Positions 47,801-59,780 of a stretch of DNA of 64,000 nt are shown piece by piece; within the stretch, counting starts at the first letter, position 1; every line of letters begins with the position of its first letter. The stretch comes from Heterocephalus glaber (lineage: Eukaryota; Chordata; Mammalia; Rodentia; Bathyergidae): the NCBI RefSeq assembly GCF_000247695.1, contig NW_004624855.1, forward strand, positions 1,538,902 to 1,602,901, written 5' to 3'. The notes under the pieces are model-generated. The model saw only the letters and a list, made by a program, of their open reading frames with translations. It made no database searches and had not been told where the DNA came from. Position numbers and translations under genes: made by a program.

Positions 47801-50800
47801 CTCGATAAACCTATGATGGGCCTCATGAAGGTGGAAGGAGGCAAGAGAAAGATGTGGAAAATAATGCATAAGTTTCCAGCTGCAGCCCTGGATAGATGAG
47901 CTTTGCAACAAAACACCTGTGAAAAACAATGATGCATTTTCAGTGCTCTAAAAACATTATTGTTGAGATTCATTTGTGTGAATATTTTATTTAGTTGCTG
48001 CAGGGTGATCCTCAGTTTGGAACTTGGAAATGCTCATAAGTAGTATCATGGAATTCCCAAAACAACCAGAAAATTAATTTACATTCAATTTAATGTAAGT
48101 GATATTGCACTTTTCACTTGTTAAGTGGAAAGAGGCAAGTGAGAGGCTAATGCAATTAAATTCTGTAAGTGACTGTGGCTGAATTTTTCGCTCACAGTGG
48201 AAGGCAAAGCAAGAAACACACACTGTCTTTCTTCCTGTGTAACTGTTTTCTGGAATGTTGTCAACTAACACAGTGCCTCCTGCTTTGTCACATCGTGGGA
48301 GAAATTTATCTGTTTTAAGCCTCTTCCTAAAGATCAGAACAATTTGAAGTGAATAGAAGCAGAGAGGAGGGATGGTTATTAGAATAGGGTTTCCTAGGTA
48401 CAAGTGTGGGCCTTGTATCACCAGTAGTACCTTTGGCTCAAAGACTTCCCTTCCTTATCTCTAGGCAGCTGCTTTACTTTATGACCGTGTGCTTTTTCCA
48501 CCTTTTGCTATAGATCATTTTCCTTCTCTTCTACGATTCTGGACCAGGAACATGCCAATCTAAGGCTCATAAGCCTCAAGAGTCATGTGACTCGGTCAGA
48601 TGATTCATTCAATTCAGTCACAAGTATTTAAACTTCCATTTGAAACACTGATTCTCTTGAATTATACATATACCCTATATGCTAGCAGAGATCAAGATGC
48701 TTCTTTGGTTTTGTCCAGTAGAAAAATCAGAACTTCCAAAAATATTTTTAGTACCTGTGATATGTTATGGCATATTACTTCTGCAGGCCATCTTTATTCT
48801 TTGTCCTTCGCAGTCTCTGTCTGTTGCATACTCTTTCCATTTTTTTCATCGAATCTAACCTTATTGTGTCAGTGTATAGTTTTATGACTGTCTCAGATCC
48901 TTTCTAGAATGTGGCAGGAAAGGAAGGGTAAATTAAAAATTCCATTTGACAATAACAATAGAGTTTCTTGGTGCCAGTGAAGTGAAAAAAATTGTTGCAT
49001 AAGAATATAGCAATATTTAGCAGCAAGAAACATATTACATGCAGAATTTTATTCTTTCTTTTCAGAAACTAACTTGCACAGTCTCATGCATTGCCCATGG
49101 TCATATGTGGTTATTTAAATCTAAATTTACATTGATTAAAATTATATGCAATTAAAATTCAGTGTCTCATGATCATAAAAATCTTTAATTGTATTTAGTA
49201 GATACCATATTAGTGCAGATATAGAACATTTCCAGAGGCCATGCCTCTTGTACCTAAAATCTAGTATCATATCACCCCCCCCTTTTTCATTGACTACCTG
49301 AATTCCTCTCTCATTAACTCTCAGAACCCCACTTCATAGGTGCTGATTTGGATTTTTAATCTTCACCTGTAGAAGTTCTGGTCCCTTCTGTGCCATCCTT
49401 AAGAGTGCTATTCCTCTGCATGTGGGTGCCTGCCCACTTCTTTTTCAGAGTCAGACTCCCTAAGCATCTTCTATCCTAGACCTTCCAGGCCTGATGCCCA
49501 TGCTCCAAGATGCCCATCTCATGATCTGGAATCTTTGCAATATTACCTGATATAAATGGTTCCTGATAACTGCAATTAAATTATAAACACATGAAAAATA
49601 AGCTTCAAATCTTATTCTTTCCTTGTAATCCCCATTTTGCCCAGAACCAACCTCAGAGAAAGCCATTTCATACATATGTACTTTATAAAAGCCTTAAGGT
49701 TATACAGACCTTGAACTAAATTTAGTATCTCGAATTTCTGATTATATAGCTCAGCCTTTAGCTTTGTATAAGCTTCAACTTTTACTATAACACAACAGAA
49801 TATTTTCTTAACTTATAAAATTGAGGGACTAGGATAATCACTTGCTGACAGTCCTACCAGATTCAAATTTTTATATTTTTATAAACCAAATCTAATCTAT
49901 TTTATTCCTGGGTACCCTTGTATGTACATTGTTATTATCAGCTCTTAGATACTGCTGATTTTAACTTACAGATTTTATAATCAAAAGACTGTCATTTAAC
50001 TTGAGAAAATTTTGCAACTCTTGGCTAAGGTCTTCTGTTACATTTTACCACTTGACAAAAATCCATGCATGCATTCATCCATCCATACTTCCATCTGTCT
50101 GTCCAACCATCTCTCCACTTATCAAATCAATTAGCTCAGCATACAGTGCTAATAATAGAAACACAAAAGTATAAAGATGTACTTTTTTATTTCAAGGCAC
50201 TTCCAGTATTATTTGAAAAGACATGCAAAGAGAAAAATGACAATAAGTAATTGATTCATCCGAGGCAAATACCTGCTATACTGTGTTGTGACATAATAGT
50301 TCATTATATTATTTGTTCTTAATAAAAATATATCATGTTACTAGGGCATTTTTTTTGCGAAATTTTCTAGAACATCTATTTAAATGATAACTTCTCATTG
50401 TATTATTTGGCCTCTGCTTTAAGAAGGTCTGCTATTTTGGAATCCTTGCCAAATATGAAAACCAAAGATTTTATGGTTTGTGGCTAAAGAATTTGCACTG
50501 TATTCAAATATTCATTGTATCACAGAAATCTTGACTCCTTCATGTCATTGGTAAGTTTGGCTATGTGTACATATACGCTAACAATCCACAAATATTAGGA
50601 TGCCAGCAATATTTGACAGTCTATTCTCTTAAAGGATGCATGTTTCAATTCACTATTCTTTTATGTTAAATTTGAGTATGCTGAACCAGAGGCTAGATTT
50701 GAAATTGAGAAGAAAAAAAAAGTATCTTTCTTATCTTTAAAGGTGTTGGTCTACTATATTTAATGTATAATTTTTCATTAAAATAAAATGTAAAAATGCA

Positions 50801-51990
50801 ATTCTAGTACACAAATATATGTGTAGGTGTTGTTTAGTTGCCCTTTGGCTGTCATATGTTGTTGTAAGATTGATGTGTTTCAGTCTAACATTGTGGCATA
50901 ATTTTGAAATTCAGCTCAGTCTTACAATGTTCCCAATTAAAGTGTGAGTGGCACTAACTAATTAAATTGAGGATGAGGAAAGGGGTATTCATACTTGGAT
51001 GATGTAAATAGAAAATAAAGTTAGCAATTAACATTCTGACCATAGTATTTTGTTTTTTGTTTTTTGAGGTTTTTTTAGAGAATGAGCTGAATGGCAAAAG
51101 GATATATTTAGTGATAGAAAAAATAAGAGGCCATTTGATTAACCAATATGTTGTGTGATTCAATCAGTTACATCTAAGCTACTAGGGTTTGTTTACTAAA
51201 AGTATACAACATCCTTCAATTATATCACAAAGGATCTTTTACCTTAGTGATCTATCAAGCAAGACAATGAAATGGTCAAACTAGAAAAATGAACCCACTT
51301 CAGTGTTTAAGTTTATTTATTTCCAAATCCAGGGAATTCTAAAGCATACTTGGCAGGTGAGCTATCTAGTCCTGAGTGCTGTGACCAGTGGCTCTACAAC
51401 TTTTGACAGAAATGAAATTATATAAGCCCAAAATGGGAAAATAGCATAATGGGACCTAGGAGTTAAGTCGAATATATGTGAATAAGTGACAGAAAATGGT
51501 AATTAAAATGTATGTTAGTGGCACAGACAATATATAGACTAAAAAGGCTAGAAATGAATGATGAAACTCTACAGTGTTAATTACTAAGCTTGTTCACATC
51601 CTAGGACAGAAGGCACACAGAATACTGGTATTTAAAGTGAAAATGGGGTACAACATTCCATTAGTCTCTTATCTTTAAAGGTGTTTTAGTGCTTCCTGAA
51701 GCTTTCAGAAGAGCATTTTGTACATTTACAATGGGTGGTGAACTTTCCAGCCAAGCTTGAAACTGCCTAGGAAGCGCTCTCACTGTCCTTCATAGGAATC
51801 CAGTGTCAGTCACTGAGAGTGAGCACAGACAGGCCATTAACCTAGGTGCTAAAATGCTTCTAATCCTGTTCATACAGTTTGAAGGGATTTGGGTGTCTTC
51901 TGAAGTTACTGATTTTTTTAAATGAATGAAATCATACTTGAAGCCAGTTCATTTAACATAGATTCCTAGAATTTTAGATTACGATTAATG
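47801..51990. other. A+T-rich intron without confident features
   Basis: This is a long stretch of mostly unique sequence with only chance open frames (for example 115 codons at 48074-48421 on - and 95 codons at 48600-48887 on +). A short CATCC-type simple repeat lies near 50066-50110. Confidence 0.5.
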
Positions 51991-51998
51991 TTAGGAGA

Positions 51999-52061
51999 TG
52001 AAAAGAAGGGAGGGAGGGAAAGAGGGAAAGAGGGAAATAATAGAAGGGAAGAGATAGAGAA
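51999..52061 (+). repeat. Purine-rich (GGGA)n simple repeat
   Basis: AAGAAGGGAGGGAGGGAAAG and AGGGAAAGAGGGAAATAA form a near-pure purine tract. Confidence 0.9.
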
Positions 52062-52608
52062 GGTTCTTTTGAATTTGTCATGAAAAAGAGTTCTAAAGAA
52101 AGAGTAATTTGGGGATTTAAAAGGAGAATAACTTGGGGAAAATTAAACAATACAAATTAAAAACTGATAGAAAGTTTTCATTAATAGAATGTTTGGTTTA
52201 ATTTGCATGAACGGTGGTTTCTAAGTAGAAGCCATTAGCTTTTTTTTTTTAAACCACTTTGCTTTAACCAGTCTCATCATTTTTCATCACTTTGATTCCC
52301 TCATTTATCAATTTCAACTTGGCTGATTACTGAATTGTTTGATGAGTCCTTTTTCAAGGTTCACATTTACATTTCTTTGAGATTTTGCCCAACACTGTGT
52401 GGCCATCATTGATTGGCAACAGAAGGTAGTACACAATTTCTCTGGGGAGAAAAATCTGTTTCCCACTCACCTATAGTATAAACTGTAAGGCATTTTCCAT
52501 AAGCTGACTACCATGAAGATAGCTAACACCACACTTAAATCTTGATGATTAGAATGTTAAAGAATGATGTTCTGGCAAAGTAAGAATTGTTTCATTTCCA
52601 GTGTCTTT

Positions 52609-52694
52609 TTTTTTTTTTTTGGTACCAGGGATCTAACTCAGTACCTTGCACTCTCAAGGCAGGCATCGGGACCACTGATCTAAATCCCCAGCCC
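52609..52694 (-). mobile_element. ID-like SINE, antisense (copy 17)
   Basis: A T run is followed by GGTACCAGGGATCTAACTCA and then ACTGATCTAAATCCCCAGCC. The 13-base target duplication TTCCAGTGTCTTT is at 52596-52608 and 52695-52707. Confidence 0.95.
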
Positions 52695-52839
52695 TTCCAG
52701 TGTCTTTGATTTATTATTATGAACAGTGTCTAATATCCACTTTTAGAATATGTTTCATAATAATGCAATATTTTGTCATTATCACAATAATAATCATTTA
52801 AATACTGTTTCCGTAAGTGAGCCATTGTTTTATAGTGGG

Positions 52840-53158
52840 TCATCTGTGTATTTGGTATCAGTGAATTCAACCAACTATGGATGGAAAATATTTAGAAAAA
52901 AATTGTGGCTGTACTAATCATGTACAGACTATTTTCACATTATTTCTTAAACAATACAACTATTTACACATACATGTTATTACATAATATAAGTAATCTA
53001 GAGATGATTTAAAGTATATGAGAGTAGTGCTTAGGTTAAATACAAATGCTCTGAAAAAAAATTCTCTGCCATTTGATAAAAGATTTTGAGCACCACAGAT
53101 TTTGTTATTTGTAGCAGATCCTGGAACCAAGGCCCCTCAGATACTGAGGGGCAACTAC
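52840..53158 (+). mobile_element. Tigger/MER2-like pogo-type DNA transposon remnant
   Basis: TTGGTATCAGTGAATTCAAC, then AAGTAATCTAGAGATGATTT with AAAGTATATGAGAG, then AGATCCTGGAACCAAGGCCC and the terminal CAGATACTGAGGGGCAACTA match a Tigger/MER2-class element in order. The right terminal inverted repeat is kept and the left one is missing. It encodes no transposase. Confidence 0.85.
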
Positions 53159-53159
53159 A

Positions 53160-54588
53160 CATTTCTTCCTATATTTGAAAGTACTACCAGTAACACTCTA
53201 TCTGCTAAGAATGTTACATATATATATATTTTTTTCCACATAATAAGAATATATTTCCATAATGTTCCCATGTTCTTATTGAGTCCCCTTGTGTTAACAG
53301 CCATCGGTCTTCCTAGCACATAACAATTTCAGGTCTACCCAAGAGTGATGATGATTACTGTCATCTGAGCAATTGCTGAGCAAAACATTAGAGATAGAAC
53401 AGGGTTACTTTCTTTCCTTCATATCATTTTTGTGGGGATTTTCTTCTTATTTAAAGGGATTCTGTTTTCTCTGTCACATGGGTACAACACACTAGAAAGA
53501 ACAGGTCCTCTGTGAGAAATGTTGCAGGATTTGGATGCTGAACTTTACTGTGGCTATTGTATCCCCACTTGATTTGGAAAATCCTTCTATGGTGTAGGTT
53601 CACAATATTACCACCAAATGAAAGAATAAATATTTTGTCAGGTCAGATCAAGTGATTAGTAAAATATTTATGTGTTTGAACTTTATCAACCATACTCCTT
53701 ACCCCAAAAGTAGAAAGAAAAACAAAGCTTTCTCTGTTAGGTCAACTCTATAAATAGTGACATGGTGGTAGTATTTCTCCCCCAGAGCAAAGACCTTCCA
53801 GCTTGTGGAGATGAGAGGATCTTTCACATTGCTTGGCAGAGAAGCTCATACTTTCATGAGATTCTCAGGAAAGGATTCTGTGACATGGCAAAAGGGCTGA
53901 ACATGGTCTAGGGTGGAGACAGTTGCATTTTTATTTAAAACAGGAACCTGAGAGCCTGATTATGTGAGTTAGATATAAAGAATCCTGTGAAAATTTCTTG
54001 TACAATATTTTTCATCTTTGACAAAAGGTGATGCCACTTTCAAAGGTGGGAAAGGAAAGGATAGGCATCAGTCACCATTACCTGCAAAGGCTCTAATCTG
54101 AGCATGGAGGCAATTTTGGATCCAGTCCTTGTCCTTCAAGAGGTCCCAGAAACTCCCCAGTGCAGCTCTCAGATGCATGCACCTCTGACACCCACTGCTT
54201 TCTAGTCCCCCAACCTCTTGGCACTTCTGTACTTGCCCCCCATGACCAGTGCCTTCCCTACATCCTCTGCCTGTTTCTCCTGCATCTGGTCCTTCACTGA
54301 CACCAGGCATCCTGCAAAGATACCCTTTCCATGCTTGTTCAGAATCTTTGCACATCTCCTGGGGATTGGAGATAAAATATCCTGGAGGTAAAGTTTGGGT
54401 GCTTGGTCCTTTTAGCCCACAGTTTCCTCTTTGAGGTCAGTATTCCCCCATTAGTCCCAGATTCCTCTGAGGTTCATGTCATTTGGCTTAACTACCTTCA
54501 CTCCCTCCTCCTCATGTGACAGTTGTGTGTCTACTGACATGCTTCTGTTAGCATAAGACTAGAACATAAAAGTTATCAGAGGAGGAGA
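53160..54588. other. Intronic sequence without recognised features
   Basis: The open frame at 54068-54355 (-) has no recognisable motif. No clear repeat is seen. Confidence 0.5.
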
Positions 54589-54589
54589 C

Positions 54590-55190
54590 TGTGTTAGTAG
54601 GCTTTCCATTACTGTAACAAAATATCTGAGATAATCACCTTATAAAGAGGAATATTTTATTTTGGTTCATAGTGTTGAGGATTTCAGTCCATGATCTGTT
54701 GGAACCATTGGTTTTGGGCCAGTAGCCAGGCAGCACATCATGGTAGGAGCATGTGGTGAAGGAAACCCATTCATCTCAGGGCCAGTATGTGAAAAGAGAA
54801 GAGGAAGGGACAGGGATCCCATTGTCCCATTGTCCTCTTTGAAGGCATGACCCAAATGTCTGAAAACCTACCAGGCCCTACCTCTTAAAGTTTCTACTAC
54901 TTCACAAAAGCATCACACTGGGGACCAAGGCTTTAACACATGGGTTTGGGAGGAACTTTTTTTTTTTTTCTTTTTTCTTTCTTTCTTTTTTTTTGGTGAG
55001 TGGGGTCAGTTGAGAAAGCATCTCACTATATAGTTCAAGCTGGCCTTGAATTCACTGTGTAGCCCAGGCTGGCCTCAAACTCACAGTTATCCTCCTGACT
55101 TAGCTTTATGAGTGCTAGGATTACAGGTGACCCCCACCATACCTGGCTCTGAGGGAAATTTTAGATTCTAACTAGCAGAGACCTCTCTCA
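54590..55190 (-). mobile_element. MaLR-type LTR, antisense, interrupted by a B1
   Basis: TTCCATTACTGTAACAAAAT, then TTTTATTTTGGTTCATAGTG, then AGCATGTGGTGAAGGAAACC, then TTTAACACATGGGTTTGGGA follow a MaLR-type LTR in reverse. A B1 interrupts it at about 54957-55148. Sequence resuming with GAGGGAAATTTTAGATTC looks like its remaining end. Confidence 0.65.
54957..55148 (-). mobile_element. B1-type SINE, antisense, long T/C-rich tail
   Basis: A T-rich tail with CTTTCTTTC is followed by AAAGCATCTCACTATATAGT, then AGCCCAGGCTGGCCTCAAAC, then GTGCTAGGATTACAGGTGAC. This is the antisense B1 order. Flanks GAGGAACTT and GAGGGAAATT are similar. Confidence 0.92.
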
Positions 55191-55336
55191 CTGTCTTGCA
55201 ACCAAACTGACAAACTCTTTGACACTTGCATCCATCTTAGGCTTCTTTCCTCTTATTACACTGAGAGATTTATCTCTGCTTCAAACCATGGCAACCCTCC
55301 ACCTGGGCCCTGGATCCCATACTTTAACCCTTAGAG

Positions 55337-55417
55337 CAGTGACAGAAAACCTTTTAGAGCTTTCAATGATAACAAATAGCCAGCTGTGGCATGTGTCCCA
55401 TAGGTTCACCACCACTG
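55337..55417 (+). mobile_element. 81-bp hAT MITE with perfect 8-bp target duplication
   Basis: It begins CAGTGACAGAAAACCTTTTA and ends ATAGGTTCACCACCACTG. The reverse complement of the right end is CAGTGGTGGTGAACCTATGG, the same as the left end of 4356-4548. Both sides carry CCTTAGAG (55329-55336 and 55418-55425), the 8-bp duplication typical of hAT elements. The interior is almost entirely deleted, so it depended on a transposase in trans. Confidence 0.9.
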
Positions 55418-55429
55418 CCTTAGAGGTTT

Positions 55430-56876
55430 GCTTCTTCAGTCATCTGCTGCTAGCTTCTTTCAACTTTCCTTCTTTATATCTCCTCCTACATTTCACAAAT
55501 ATGCTCTACTTCTTCCATGCTCAGTTAGTGAATAAACAAGGAAATTAAATGACAAACCAAACCCCAACCATGAGTGAGTTCTAATGAACTTCCAACTCCT
55601 ATTCAATTTTAACTTATAAGTTTGGCTGCCATTTGCTCTTTCAATTTATTACCCCCTCTTCTGTCTTCTCTAATTCCAAGCTGGCTTTTGACCTTTCCAT
55701 TCTACCGAAATAGTCAACTGCATATGATGATGGTGATACCAACTGACAAAAACAGAATCATTTGTTGTGTGATTACTGTGGTCTTTCATGCCTTCTGGGG
55801 TTACTTCTTCCTTGATGGTAGCTCCTTCTTAATCTTCTTTATTGATTCCTCCTCCTCCACCTGAGATCCACCTCCCACACAGCTATCATTCATTAGTATT
55901 GCTGTAAATATCATGTATGTACTCAGGACCTCTAAATTTATACCTTAGTTCTTAACTCTCTTCAGAACCTCTGAATCGGACACTAAAACGACTCCTTGAG
56001 AACTACTCTAATTCTCAAGGGTGTCTCAAACGTAGCTTTTCTCAAAATCCATCTTTATTCCAACTCTTACCATCTACACACCCTCTGGGACTGAGCTTCT
56101 AACACTCTTCTCCATGTAGAGTCAATGTGACCATTGTCCAGGCTGATGCAAGAAATCTAAGTACCATTCCTCACTCCTCCCTTTTGAATGTACCCAGTAA
56201 CTCATCACCAAGTCCTGTTGACTCCCACAACCAAAGTTTCTGATATATTGTCATTTCCCTCCATTTCAAGACTGTCAACCCAATCCAAGCCTCTACCATC
56301 TGTTTTCTTAATTACTACAATAATGGACTAAATGATCTTTCCACTTCCTCTCTTGATACACTATAATTCGTTTGCCACACACAAGCCAAAGTGGATAGTT
56401 CCCTGCTTCTAAAAGGTTTCCTCTGGAAAAAATTAAGATTCTTCATAATAGTCTACAAAAACCTGCAAGTTCCTGTAATGACTATCCCTTGTTTACCCTG
56501 CTGCAATCACCCTGACATCCTTTCTGGTGCTTGGGAGGCCTGGCTGTCTTCCAATGTAGGGACTTTAGACGTGCTCTCCTCCCTCCTGTGCATTACCTCC
56601 TCTCTTTCCCTGGTTGTGTGCATAAGCTCTTCTCACTCTTCCAATCTCAACTTTTAAAAGCCTCATACCATATGCACATAAGTCAGGTACCTGGTCAGAG
56701 TTTCCTGTGTGTTTTCTATATATGCTTTGTAGTAATTTCCAGTTATTCATTTGTTAGTTTATTATTTCACAGAGGGCAGGAACAGTGTCAACTTGCTAAA
56801 GTTGAATTCTTAGTGCTTATCATGGTATCCTCAGCCACACAGTAGGTGCACAACAAATACCAGTTGAATTATTTAA
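55430..56876 (+). mobile_element. Long L2 LINE fragment, sense
   Basis: CATTCCTCACTCCTCCCTTT, then ACTCATCACCAAGTCCTGTT, then CACAAGCCAAAGTGGATAGT, then CAGAGGGCAGGAACAGTGTC, then CCACACAGTAGGTGCACAAC with AAATACC occur in L2 order, from the RT end to the 3' terminus. The first 600 bp are assigned by continuity and are less sure. The frames at 56391-56657 and 56531-56845 are remnants or chance. Confidence 0.68.
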
Positions 56877-59080
56877 TACAAATAAATATCTGATGGAATT
56901 TGGACTCCAGTGTTCATGCTCCTATAATTCTTGTGATAGTGTCATGTTATGTTCTCACATTTCCAGTGGCATCAACATATTTTAAAACTTAAATATCAGC
57001 ATGAAATTTACAGGTAATCATAAATTTGTAATGTAGTGCAGATTTAGTGCCAGATAACAAACAGAGCTATTATTTGAATTTCAACAATGGGAAGACTTTA
57101 ATATTTGATGGGCATTGAGTATATGATGCTGTTCAGCTGGCTAATAGAATTATGATTGATAAGAAATGTAAAGAGGGTGTCATCCTTGTCTTTCTGTTTG
57201 GAGGAGACTAGAGCAAAAACCTTCCCTGATGATAGATTTACCCCTCTTGTCTTTGTAGGAATTGACCAGGATAGGAGAATTATAAATTTGAGGCAAGGAA
57301 ATAGAATTGTGTAATGGCATTTATTCTAAAACTACATGATATACATTGTTTATAAGTTGGTTCTAAAGAACTTTTTTATAGATTCAACCAGTATATATTT
57401 ATTTTAAGAATGATGGCTTCTCACTAATGAAAAACAATGTATGTGATGTTTAGGGAGAACCACAGTTACTGAAACACCAAAACTACTTCAAATAATTTCA
57501 CATTTCAAGGAAAATTCCATAAGAATTTCCTGTTTTTATTCTTTTCCATAGTGCTGTTACTTTGACTAGTAAAACACAATGCATTCCCTTCAAATGACTC
57601 ACTCTTATACAAATATATATTTGGTTTACTCTGAGCCTTACTTTGCCTAAACTTCTTGCCTAACTGGTGGTCATCCCGGACTTATTGATTTATCCATTAA
57701 ATCAATTCAAATAGTAGAATTTTCAGGAGTGACCTTTAAAATATTAACTTATTTGTGGATTAGGCATGGAGAAAAAAAATTCCATGATGCCTCATTTATA
57801 GCTATTAAAAGTCACTAACCTTTCCAATATATTAGTTTCAATAATTATTCATAAATGGAAGTCAATTAGAAGCTCCCATAGAAAGCATGAAAAGAAGTTT
57901 CCTTGAGGAACAAATACATTATTTGGGAGTGTTGGTAAGTCAATTAAATTATAGCCCATATTTTGTCAGGATATAAAACTCTCAATATGTCTATGTAATG
58001 AGGAAAAAAATGGGCTTACAGGCTTTACAAGTTAGGAGACAAAACAATTTTGCAATAACTTGAAAAAATAATTATATAACCTATGTGCTATTTTCATTAA
58101 CATCTAATTAATTTAAAATGCGCCAGTCAAATTGTGCTGCTTCAACTGGGCTATTTCTAAATTTATAGAAAGGAATTAGCTATGGTAACCAAGGCAGCAC
58201 AAACACAGAAGAATGCAAAGTCAGCAGTTAATGCAAACAGGTGGAAACAGTGGAGTTTTTTTTAAAGATAAAATTGTTGAGTTTTTCTCTTTTTGTGATT
58301 TTTTAAAGCATTCTGCTTTTGCCCTCTTGTAGGCGAGAGATAAAAAGGGCAGGTGGATGGGGGCGGGGCACCTGAGTAGAACAGGAACTTAAAGATGTTG
58401 ATGTGACAGAGACTGCTGGGAAGCCCAGGGCTGCACTGTGTGAGCAGAAGCCTGTGGGTCAGAGCCTTCCCCTGCTGGCCACTATTGCATCCCCAACTAG
58501 AGCAACGTCTCAAAGGGATCTAGAATGTGCCAGGGGACTACACAAAAAGACTTTTTTTTTCATAATGATAAAACATATAGATGAAAGAGCCAGCAAAACC
58601 AAGGGCCCTTGGTAAAACTGAAATTACTGAAGTCAAGACTTTGTGGAAATTGTAATCCATTAAAATGTGCTAAGAATCACCACTATTACTAAGGACTCCA
58701 TCATTCAAATAATTACCTTCCTTCCTTCATAAAGCTACTAAAATAAAGGACCTAACAGAAATACATAATGTATAATTACATATTTTGGTAAATAAAAGGT
58801 ATATGATTGTATACGCATACATATGTATGTGCAGACTTACACATCTATGCATTCATGCAAGGCTGATCAAAATTTCAGTGTTTATAATTATTCCAGTAGG
58901 ACACATTTTTATTAATTGCCCTCAAAATACCTCCCTTTCTTTGAAAACATTTATCCCATCTTTCTTACCACTTTTTCTGAATCATATCCGGAAATATTCT
59001 GTTGTGAGTGTCTTTATGACCTTTGATCAAAAATATGGTGACTACTGTTTCTAAGTACCATCCAACTGAAAGACAGACTA
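56877..59080. other. A+T-rich unique intron
   Basis: No gene or clear repeat is seen. 58060-58260 has little repeat character and includes TAATTAATTTAAAATG and ATGGTAACCAAGG. GGGGGCGGGGC occurs near 58360. Confidence 0.5.
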
Positions 59081-59091
59081 ACAAAAACATT

Positions 59092-59395
59092 ACAGTTTGT
59101 TCTTATCCATCTTATTCACCAGATCTGGCACCACGTAACTTCCACCAATTCCCCAATGTCAAAATGACCATGAAAGGTAAACATTTTGAATGAATTCAGG
59201 AGATAGAGACAGCCATGACAGTGCATCTAAAGACATTGACAAAATAGGACTCCAGAACTGATTCAGAAAGTGGTAATGACTATGAGATAAGTGTGTTGGA
59301 AGCAAGAGGAGATATTTTAAAGGGAGTTATTGGCAACATGTCTTTTGCTGTATTTTTAAAATTTAAACATTCACTGCAATTTTCAATCATACCCT
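59092..59395 (+). pseudogene. Decayed mariner transposase C-terminus and 3' end
   Basis: Tc1/mariner transposases end with a block containing a Leu-Ala-Pro motif followed by Lys-rich sequence. Here CCAGATCTGGCACCACGTAA, then AAAATGACCATGAAAGGTAA with ACATTTTGAATGAATTCAGG, then CAGAACTGATTCAGAAAGTG and GATAAGTGTGTTGGAAGC fit that 3' portion. Stops and frameshifts interrupt it, so no protein is made. It stops close to a sense L1 fragment. Confidence 0.8.
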
Positions 59396-59399
59396 ACAT

Positions 59400-59780
59400 A
59401 TTAGCCAAAATTATTCTAAAAACATAAAACAATGTTGGAGGCCTTAAACATCCTGATTTCAGGACTTACTATAATATAGTGAACAATCCAACAAACTATC
59501 AATAAAGCAAATCTATAACTGAGAAAGTTTTACTGGGATTTTATAAACATTTTCAAGCAGTAATTAGTTTTTAAGTGCTCTAAACTCATAAAAATTTCTA
59601 GTTAATCTGGCTAAATAAAAAACTTTAAGATACTGTGCAAGGCTATAGAAATCAAGCCAGTGCAGCATTGGCATGAGAATAAATACATCAATGAAACAGA
59701 ATAGAGTCTAACAAAGGTGTTATTATATTTCAGTGGGAAAAGGCTGGCCATTTATACGTATGGTGCTTGAACAGCTGGAC
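59400..59780 (+). mobile_element. L1 ORF2 fragment, sense, interrupted
   Basis: AACAATGTTGGAGGCCTTAA with CATCCTGATTTCAGGACTTA (59430-59469) is followed, after about 150 unrelated bases, by GGCTATAGAAATCAAGCCAG, CATTGGCATGAGAATAAATA and CAATGAAACAGAATAGAGTC. These pieces are adjacent in L1 ORF2. The gap from about 59483 to 59632 is an insertion or a highly diverged stretch. Confidence 0.82.
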
